This document shows, in pieces, positions 1 through 5,310 of a DNA stretch of 13,293 bases. The translations under genes and the position numbers were made by a program. The DNA lies in the NCBI GenBank assembly GCA_046719305.1, contig JBDNDE010000126.1, positions 1 to 13,293 of the forward strand. The letters run 5' to 3'. Below the pieces are notes generated by a model. That model worked only from the letters and a program-made list of their open reading frames with translations, was not told where the DNA came from and did not search any database. The first letter of the stretch is position 1, and each line of letters starts with the position of its first letter. Origin of the DNA: RGDT01 sp046719305 (GTDB lineage: Bacteria > Planctomycetota > Planctomycetia > Gemmatales > Gemmataceae).

Positions 1-2
1 GT

Positions 3-179
3 GTGATCGGTCCGGGGGCGATCATCAAGGTGGCCGGCATCACCGGCCGCATCCGGGGCATGAAGTACAAGAGGGCTGACGGTCGCACGGTGCGGCCCAC
101 CCTGGTCGTGCTGGATTCACGGGGTAGCCGTGTGGAGCGGGTGGGGTTCGGATGGATGAGAGGAAGGGCAATTACATGA
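3..179 (+). pseudogene. Truncated phage terminase large-subunit fragment
   Basis: An open frame enters from before the window and ends at TGA 177-179 after 58 visible codons. The first ~39 residues, including VAGITGRIRGMKYKRADG and then RPTLVVLD, match my memory of phage terminase large subunits, where this stretch runs into a Walker-B-like 'LVVLDDPQT'. Terminases cut and pump DNA into proheads using ATP. Here the second Asp and the following Pro-Gln are missing. From about base 118 the frame reads SRGSRVERVGFG and stops about 20 codons later, so the rest of the ATPase and the whole nuclease domain are absent. Codon use is GC-rich up to the break, and the DNA becomes AT-rich just after base 160. 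I read this as a remnant cut off by insertion or deletion. The family call is from remembered motifs; a different P-loop protein is possible. Confidence 0.6.
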
Positions 180-234
180 TCATAACAATATTCTTGAAAT
201 ACTATATGTTAAATTTAGTTTCATTGATACAATT

Positions 235-657
235 CTACTTGTAGGTTGCCGACCAGCCATTTATGCCTTGCAAAGCAACTAGATCGCGATTCTCACTTTT
301 TTTGCCTCTGACGACATAAAATAGCTCATATGAACCTAGCTGTACTGGCCAATTTTCACCAAAAGTTGTCACCTCAAGAAAAGCAAGGGCTCCTTCTTTG
401 ATATGCAATACAAAATCGACTCCGTATTGAAGTCCTTGAATCTCAGCTGTTATGTCGCCAAAACTAAAGGATGGATTCCCATAAAGATGCTGTACTCCTG
501 GTTGAACGGCAAAATATGTGAAATAGCCTGTACCACTGAACTCACGCGTGCGATTAGCACATTCTAGTTGTTGCCGAAGGATGTGTAGTACTCGGTCATC
601 TCCAGCTAACAGCAGATTTAATGCTTCATCTTCTAGATGTAAAATTGATGATTCCAT
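235..657 (-). CDS. Orphan conserved-looking hypothetical protein, 140 aa
   Basis: This soluble 140-residue protein has no signal peptide or membrane segment, and I cannot assign a function. The N-terminal third is helical and Leu-rich (ILHLEDEALNLLLAGDD, residues 5-21, then a helix to about 33). The rest looks beta-rich, with GYFTYFAV (44-51), FGDITAEIQGLQYG (66-79), FVLHIKEGALAFLEVTTFG (82-100) and ELFYVVRG (111-118). The order 'reef.GtGyFtyf', 'fgDi.aei.gl.yG.dF.l.i.eGal.fLE' resembles a small hypothetical family that I recall from planctomycetes and actinobacteria, not verified. ATG 655-657 is the only sensible start; a GGAGG lies too far upstream to be a convincing ribosome site. The gene is much more AT-rich than the kinase or integrase genes, which suggests transfer or a different origin. 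It lies downstream of the Hsp70-like operon on the same strand, but about 195 bp away. Confidence 0.62.
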   Translation of the reverse strand: MESSILHLEDEALNLLLAGDDRVLHILRQQLECANRTREFSGTGYFTYFAVQPGVQHLYGNPSFSFGDITAEIQGLQYGVDFVLHIKEGALAFLEVTTFGENWPVQLGSYELFYVVRGKKSENRDLVALQGINGWSATYK

Positions 658-852
658 TGCTATAGCTCGCTGCCTCCGCTCTCATTAGCTACAAAACAAA
701 TGAACCGGACGCTACCACAATAAACGGAGGCATACATGCTATCTCGAAAGCCGTGCTGTAGAGTTAAGCGATTGGCCTTCTCGAATAGAGCGGGACGGTG
801 GTTGTCTGATTTCACCCGATCCGATCACTCGTTGATGCGGAATGGATCCATA
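658..852. other. Intergenic gap between orphan gene and Hsp70-like gene
   Basis: This 195-bp stretch has no convincing gene, terminator or promoter. A short plus-strand frame of 50 codons starts at ATG 736-738 behind a GGAGG (726-730, 5-nt spacing), but it runs antisense into the end of the Hsp70-like gene and its composition is not protein-like. Confidence 0.4.
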
Positions 853-2928
853 TCACTTGCCGGTACGAAATTGTTCGAGAACTCCTAACTCGTTGATCGT
901 TTGCTCGACAATCTTGCGAAACTGCTGCACCTTGGCCTTCATCAAGGTTGTGGCCGATTCCATCCCCTCGACCTCCTGGCGGAGTAGCTGCTCCATCTGG
1001 GCTCGGGCGGCTTGGCGGCTGTAGGCGATTTTCTCTCGCAGCGAGTTCTCCGACATAACAGCTTGCAACGCGGTACGGGAGTTCGGCCCCCAATTCCAGG
1101 CCATCACCTGCTCGCGGACAAAATCTTCTACCAAGGTGTAGCCGACCAAGGAAGCGAGGAACGCACCTCCAGCAACGGCAAATCCACTCACAGGACTCAC
1201 CGCGATGTGCGCGCCGTGGACGACAACCGCCACCGTGGCAGCAATCGTGCCGGCAAGCGTCAGGCCGATGAGGTCTGAGAGGTTGCTAGCAATCTGCTGG
1301 GCTTGTTTTTCCAGAGCAGGCAAAGAGATCTCGCGCGTTAGCGAGGGAGCCAGCGAAGGCAACTCGCGTTCGATATGCGATTCCTTGAGCCATGCTTGGA
1401 GATGTTCTTCTAACAACCGATCCAGATCGATGTGCAAGCTGACGTAACGCTGCTGCAACTGTCCTGTAAGTTCCATCTGGGCGATGGCCTGCCTTACCTG
1501 TTCCTGAGCAGCGTTCAATGTGCCACCGTTTCGATACCAATTTAGATAAATGGCTTCAACACCATCGCATAGGGGAGTGATGAGTGAATCAACCGTCTGG
1601 GTGATCCAGCGATCACGCAGTTCGGTGGCCGCTGTCTCAAAGCGTTGCTGATGTTCCGGTAGGCGTTCGCGCAACTCTTTTTGCCTTTTGCGGTTGCGGT
1701 CGCGTAGCACATTGTAAATCGCCAAGCCCTGGCCGATGGTCAACTCCGGCTGGGCCGACATCACCAGTTGGCGTTTGTGGATACCAAACGCTTCTTGTGC
1801 GAGTGGTTGCATAAATGGCCAAGCACAGCTGCCGCCCGTAAGGATGACGCATTCCACACGCACACTCGAATCGTAGCCGCGTACCAACTCGGCACGGATG
1901 CGGCCTAGCAGATCCACTGGGCCGCTAGCTCCGAACTGGGCGATCGGTCCACCGACGGCCTGGAAGTATTCGCGCGCTGCTTTGCTGGGTGAATACTGGG
2001 CCGCCCGCCGCAAAAAGTCCCCGACGCTGCCGTTGAACTCGGCATACTGGCGACCGGGCAACAGGCAGCTATCGCTAAAGTGGAACGAGGGGGCACCGTC
2101 CTTCTCGGCCCAATCCATGCTAAAGCGTTCCTTCAGGTCGCGACAACTCACCTGCCAAGCGTAGGCTTCGTCGGCCGGCGAAAGCCGCAAGTCGGGGTTT
2201 TGCTCGCAGAGCCATTGATAGAACAGATCATCGAAGAGTCGGCCCCCTAAAGTGGGGTCGCCCCAAGGTTTACGCAGGCCGTATTGCGTGTCCATCCAGG
2301 CAATATCCAGCGTGCCGCCGCCGAAATCGACGACTAGCAGTCCCTTGCGTGCTTGCTCGGGTCGCACCGAACCGTTGGCCAAGTGGAAGGCTAATGCTCC
2401 CAGTGGCTCATCGACTGCGCTGACTTGGGAGAAGCCGGCCTTGGTGGCGATGCCTGCGGTGAGCGCTTTGTGATCGCCGATGACCTCAGCTGGGACACCT
2501 ACCACCGTAGGCAAAACATGATGATCTCCAACTGCGGGAATTGCCGACGATTTGCTCACAGCCTCAAAGCACTTGCGCAAGAATGCTTCTGCATCTTGCC
2601 TGGCTCGCATGGCCGCTTGCCCCTGGCCTGCGATGTCCGGCTTAAAGGCGACCGCGAGCCGATATTTGGCCCGTTCCTCGGGCTTCAGACTACAGAAGCG
2701 TTGCAACGCTTTGTCGCCAAAGGCACAGACCGTCGGCGGCGTAGTGGAGTTGTCCCACAGCAAACAGGTGTGGACTGCCGACGCTTTGCCGCTCAGTGCG
2801 ATCGGCTCGGCTTGAATGCGCTCGCCCTGGAAACAGACGGCCACATGGGTGCTGCTGGTGCCGAAGTCGATGCCGATGTAGCCGGCAGCGGGCAACTCGA
2901 CCAAACCGTTGATGGCAGAAGCGTGCAT
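853..2928 (-). CDS. Divergent Hsp70-family ATPase with membrane and coiled-coil tail
   Basis: This 691-aa protein is an actin/Hsp70-fold ATPase. The N-terminal half carries the Hsp70 landmarks in order: phosphate-1 loop GIDFGTSSTHVAV (19-31), VVGVPAEV (142-149), DEPLGALAFHL (173-183, matching the usual NEPTAAAL), phosphate-2 loop VDFGGGTLDIA (200-210), the adenosine loop ILTGGSCAWPFM (362-373) and IGQGLAIY (398-405). The canonical beta-sandwich peptide-binding domain is not visible. Residues 408-550 are charged and helical. Residues 553-600 hold two likely membrane segments (LIGLTLAGTIAATVAVVV; GFAVAGGAFLASLVGYTLV), and 625-685 look like coiled coil. The start ATG 2926-2928 has AAGGA (complement of 2937-2941) eight bases upstream. 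It follows the membrane-protein gene by 42 bp on the same strand, so the two are probably co-transcribed. Known Hsp70s use ATP cycling to hold or remodel proteins. Here a membrane-tethered role is inferred, and the substrate is unknown. Confidence 0.9.
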   Translation of the reverse strand: MHASAINGLVELPAAGYIGIDFGTSSTHVAVCFQGERIQAEPIALSGKASAVHTCLLWDNSTTPPTVCAFGDKALQRFCSLKPEERAKYRLAVAFKPDIAGQGQAAMRARQDAEAFLRKCFEAVSKSSAIPAVGDHHVLPTVVGVPAEVIGDHKALTAGIATKAGFSQVSAVDEPLGALAFHLANGSVRPEQARKGLLVVDFGGGTLDIAWMDTQYGLRKPWGDPTLGGRLFDDLFYQWLCEQNPDLRLSPADEAYAWQVSCRDLKERFSMDWAEKDGAPSFHFSDSCLLPGRQYAEFNGSVGDFLRRAAQYSPSKAAREYFQAVGGPIAQFGASGPVDLLGRIRAELVRGYDSSVRVECVILTGGSCAWPFMQPLAQEAFGIHKRQLVMSAQPELTIGQGLAIYNVLRDRNRKRQKELRERLPEHQQRFETAATELRDRWITQTVDSLITPLCDGVEAIYLNWYRNGGTLNAAQEQVRQAIAQMELTGQLQQRYVSLHIDLDRLLEEHLQAWLKESHIERELPSLAPSLTREISLPALEKQAQQIASNLSDLIGLTLAGTIAATVAVVVHGAHIAVSPVSGFAVAGGAFLASLVGYTLVEDFVREQVMAWNWGPNSRTALQAVMSENSLREKIAYSRQAARAQMEQLLRQEVEGMESATTLMKAKVQQFRKIVEQTINELGVLEQFRTGK

Positions 2929-2970
2929 GAGACGGTTCCTTAAGCGAAAGTTAAATTTGAAGGGAAGAAT

Positions 2971-4059
2971 TTACGAAGGAATGGCTCGGAGTTTGCCGCG
3001 GATCACGACCTGTCCACGATGCAGCACAGCTGGTTCGATCATTTCCAGGGCTTCGCCTTCCTTGGTCAGGCCAAAGCATTCAAAGCACTCTTCTAGTGTC
3101 TCGGTGTAACGCGCTCCGGTGGGTACGTCCTGCCACTCATAGCCCGCCGAACGTAAGCGGGCCAACAGGGTGCGTGCCGGCCCGACCAGTTTCGCGGCAT
3201 CGAGTGGCTGCTCCTGCAACAGCAGGTGCAAAATGCTGAACGCCTGCAAGAGCGATTCGGGCAAGCCGGTGGCTTTCTCTGCTTGCTCGGGCTTGGCCGC
3301 CTCGCGTCGCGGTGAGGCCCAGACTAATGCCAGCAACAGATCCAGTAGGCCAGCCACATACGCCTCGGCTTGCGGGGTGAGTTGACTGCGTATCTCCGCA
3401 ACGCTCGGCTTGGTTAGTTGCGGTCGGGCACACCACAGCACGGCCCAACTGGCCAGCAACCACGGCAAACTGTACAACCAGCCGCGCTTCGCTCCACGGA
3501 AGTAATCGACCACTGCACCCGCTGAAGCCATTAAGCTGGCCAAGCCGGTGGCCACTTCCAACGCTTGACGAACAGTAGGATGCTGCGACAACCAAGCGAT
3601 CAGGCCGACGAGGCTCGCCGAGCCAAAGATGGCTCCGAGAAAAGTTAGCGCTGCACTATGCTCGCCCAACAACCAGTTCATCCCGACGCCTGCCATGTAA
3701 CCTGCCGCGGCTCCAAAGGCAGCCGGGACCACCCAGTTGAGATAGGGGATGCGGGCCTGGGCTTCAGGCACTACCGGGGTAAACTCCGCAGCGCGTTGTT
3801 CGATGGCCGCCATCACCTCTAGACGCAGTCGGCCATCGTCGGCACAGTCGCATAGGCCGCGTTCGGCAAGCCAAGTCAAGCAGTGAGGCAATCGTTCCTG
3901 GCGAACCCAGGCAGTGGCCTCCTGGCGGAGTCGAGAGCCGACCACGGCAGCGGGGGCCTCGCACAGCGGAGCTAACGACTGCTGGACCCATTTCTGGATC
4001 TGTGGTTTGGTTTCGATCCGCCAGAGCGGAAGGATGTCCTCAAGGGCATTCGAGTTCAT
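2971..4059 (-). CDS. Polytopic membrane protein with GrpE-like C-terminal region
   Basis: This 362-aa protein is the first gene of the pair with the Hsp70-like ATPase. Residues 1-100 are soluble and helical. Hydrophobic stretches at about 107-131 (VVPAAFGAAAGYMAGVGMNW), 136-157 (ALTFLGAIFGSASLVGLIAW), 165-185 and 196-210 suggest three or four membrane segments. A linker at 250-265 leads to a soluble tail. The tail (about 290-360: LLARLRSAGYEW, ARYTETLEECFE, EGEALEMIEPAVLHRGQVVI) follows the order of the end of GrpE: 'L...L...G...', 'FDP..HeA', then 'eGtv.ev...GY..g.rvlRpa.V.v'. The match is in pattern rather than identity, and key GrpE residues are not conserved. If real, the protein could be a membrane-bound exchange factor for its neighbour. 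ATG 4057-4059 is supported by AAGGTGG (complement of 4066-4072) with 6-nt spacing. Without the GrpE idea it is simply an unknown membrane protein. Confidence 0.82.
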   Translation of the reverse strand: MNSNALEDILPLWRIETKPQIQKWVQQSLAPLCEAPAAVVGSRLRQEATAWVRQERLPHCLTWLAERGLCDCADDGRLRLEVMAAIEQRAAEFTPVVPEAQARIPYLNWVVPAAFGAAAGYMAGVGMNWLLGEHSAALTFLGAIFGSASLVGLIAWLSQHPTVRQALEVATGLASLMASAGAVVDYFRGAKRGWLYSLPWLLASWAVLWCARPQLTKPSVAEIRSQLTPQAEAYVAGLLDLLLALVWASPRREAAKPEQAEKATGLPESLLQAFSILHLLLQEQPLDAAKLVGPARTLLARLRSAGYEWQDVPTGARYTETLEECFECFGLTKEGEALEMIEPAVLHRGQVVIRGKLRAIPS

Positions 4060-4065
4060 GGGCTA

Positions 4066-4072
4066 CCACCTT
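4066..4072 (-). promoter_or_regulatory. Ribosome binding site of the membrane-protein/Hsp70 operon
   Basis: AAGGTGG on the minus strand lies six bases upstream of the ATG at 4059. It is one mismatch from the consensus AAGGAGG and fixes this start. A T7 run immediately precedes it on the minus strand. Confidence 0.6.
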
Positions 4073-4092
4073 AAAAAAAGAACAACGTCCTG

Positions 4093-4122
4093 CCTTCACC
4101 CGACATACAAGGTCGGTGAAGG
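4093..4122 (-). promoter_or_regulatory. Bulged inverted repeat in leader of Hsp70-like operon
   Basis: CCTTCACC(C)GAC at 4093-4104 and GTCGGTGAAGG at 4112-4122 pair over 11 bp with one bulged C and a 7-nt spacer. The repeat sits 34 bp upstream of the first start codon of the operon. CIRCE and HAIR operators of heat-shock genes are also inverted repeats with short spacers close to the start, but the bases here do not match either consensus. On the minus strand a T7 run follows about 13 nt after the stem, too far for a normal intrinsic terminator. Operator or leader hairpin are both possible. Confidence 0.4.
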
Positions 4123-4324
4123 AGAAAGGAAAAACATCCTGCGGGAGTCTACGAGTTTATTCGCAAGCAGCTGATATTTCTTACGTTGTGGTAGTAATAT
4201 TTTTTTGGGATTTATTCCGATTGATTTGCGATCTTCCCGTTGAGTTACTTTCGGAGTCTCTGAGTTTGTGGTTTGCTGTTTTCCTGCCGGTACACTTTCG
4301 GAGCCTCGGACGATTTGCTACGAA
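4123..4324. other. AT-rich junction DNA between Hsp70-like operon and RHS remnant
   Basis: This stretch is AT-rich, with poly-T and poly-A patches, and should contain the promoter of the minus-strand membrane-protein/Hsp70 operon. I could not pick a convincing -35/-10 pair. It holds a 13/14 direct repeat, ACTTTCGGAGTCTC (4247-4260) and ACTTTCGGAGCCTC (4294-4307). The reading frame of the RHS remnant runs into it until 4181, but those codons (KCTGRKTANHKLRDSESNST) no longer look like RHS sequence. Confidence 0.4.
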
Positions 4325-4735
4325 GTCGGCCACCGAAGTGCGTCGCCCGTCGCCATCGTAGCCGAACGTCAGCGTCACGCCGAACGGGTTGGTCACGCCC
4401 AGCAACTGCCCGTCATCCCAGGTGAACGTGTACGCCCCAAAACCGTTGCTCGCACTCAGCAGCAGGCCGTCGCTGGTGTAGCTGAACGACAGCGTGTCCA
4501 CCACGGTCAGTCCGTCGGCGGCCAGCCACGTCTGGCCGAGCAATACGCCGTCGGCCACGATCTGTCCGGGCGTGGTGGTGCCGTCGCCCCAGTCGATGCG
4601 ATGCGGGCGGTCCAGTCGAGCACGTCCGCCTCGGCCGTCTCGAACGCAGCGACGGTGACGCTGCCGAGCGCCTCGTCCTCGAAGCCGGCCTGCCAGGCTT
4701 CGGTCACGTCAGTGACGATCGGCACAGCGGATGCG
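4181..4735 (-). pseudogene. RHS/YD-repeat-type surface protein fragment, frameshifted
   Basis: Two frames together give one broken protein. The upstream frame (about 4735 to 4605) reads GFEDEALGSVTVAAFETAE and then DVLDWTARI. The downstream frame reads DWGDGTTTPGQIVADGVLL, FSYTSDGLLLSASNGFGAYT, FTWDDGQLLG and TLTFGYDGDGRRTSV. 'tatIDWGDGTT.aG.i' is a beta-sandwich repeat motif I recall from large planctomycete surface proteins, and the 'Y(D/T)..GrL...' pattern is the RHS/YD repeat of big secreted proteins. A tandem GATGC GATGC (4595-4604) breaks the frame exactly between ARI and DWGDG; removing one copy restores WTARIDWGDGTT. Homology stops near base 4325, and the other end joins an ECF sigma fragment. 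No start or signal peptide belongs to it. It is only a piece of a normally very large protein and is surely non-functional. Confidence 0.7.
4595..4604. repeat. 5-bp tandem duplication GATGC x2 that breaks the RHS-like frame
   Basis: Two adjacent copies of GATGC (4595-4599, 4600-4604). One copy less gives a continuous reading through WTARI into DWGDGTT. The duplication therefore looks like the lesion that inactivated the frame. Confidence 0.65.
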
Positions 4736-4978
4736 GCGGATCGCTTCCGCGGCGGCGGCGTAGAAGTGCCCGCGGCCGGTGAACTGCTGGTCGCCGACGA
4801 GCCGCAGGTACGCCTCATGAACGAGTGCTGTGGGGTTGAGCGTCTGGCCGGGCTTCTCCTTGGCGAGCTTGGCAGCGGCGAACCGGCGGAGTTGGTCGTA
4901 GACGAGCGGCAACAATTCCGAGGCGGCTTGCGGATCGCCACGGTTGGCCGCTTCCAGCAGTCGCGTCACATCACTCAC
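4709..4978 (-). pseudogene. Truncated ECF-type RNA polymerase sigma factor
   Basis: The first 83 residues are typical of the short sigma factors common in planctomycetes: MSDVTRLLEAANRGDPQAAS, ELLPLVYDQLRRFAAAKLA, the region-2 core TLNPTALVHEAYLRLVGDQQ (47-66) and GRGHFYAAAAEAIRRI (68-83). Normal members continue with 'LVDHARR' and a region 4 that binds the -35 element. Here the frame turns into RCADRH and stops, and the DNA beyond about 4735 belongs to the RHS-like fragment. Region 4 is missing, so the product could touch core polymerase but not choose promoters. The start is GTG 4976-4978, with AGGAG eight bases upstream. It lies 85 bp downstream of the kinase gene on the same strand. ECF sigma factors of this type often neighbour such kinases, so this may be a decayed regulatory pair. 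Confidence 0.8.
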
Positions 4979-5063
4979 GGCTTCGGCTCCTGAAACAAAG
5001 ACGCTCCGACATTCCAGCGTGTGCGAACCAGCCCCGAACGCACCACGAATTGATTCGCAAGTG

Positions 5064-5310
5064 TTACTTTACCTCCCGCGGCATGGGGGCGGCTTCCTTC
5101 TTGGCCGGGTACTTGGCTCGTAGCTGTTGATATTTCTTCACCTCGTCGGGTTTGTTCGTGGCGGTGTACAGGTCGATGAGCCGGTCGAGGGCTTCCGGGA
5201 TACGGGCAACTCCTTGTGGTGGGATGGTCTTTTCGCGCTCCTTCATCCCTTCGTAGCCCTTCCGCAAGAGCGGTTCGGCGTCGGCGTATTTCTTCTGACC
5301 CAGCAGGGCT
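5064..5310 (-). pseudogene. Displaced C-terminal end of the TPR kinase (shifted frame)
   Basis: On the minus strand the frame after the C5 run reads ALLGQKKYADAEPLLRKGYE, then EALDRLIDLYTATNKPDEVK and KAAPMPREVK-like basic residues to TAA (5064-5066). This is a natural last TPR and tail for the upstream kinase frame, which instead ends in low-complexity, shadow-like residues (CWVRRNTPTPNRSCGRATKG). Adding one G/C in the run at 5311-5315 would give MLGGALLGQ and a single 1232-aa protein. A private start inside this piece (ATG at 5267) has no ribosome site, so it is best read as part of the kinase gene. Confidence 0.75.

Noticed and set aside
736..888. Small plus-strand frame of 50 codons with a GGAGG five bases upstream
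   Set aside because: The ribosome site is attractive, but the peptide has no recognisable pattern and its end overlaps the Hsp70-like gene antisense.
2971..3190. DUF2760-type partner of Hsp70
   Set aside because: Some Hsp70-like genes neighbour DUF2760 proteins, but the sequence order of that family as I remember it does not fit this C-terminus.
4093..4122. Intrinsic terminator on the minus strand
   Set aside because: A T7 run exists but starts about 13 nt after the stem and just before the ribosome site of the operon's first gene.
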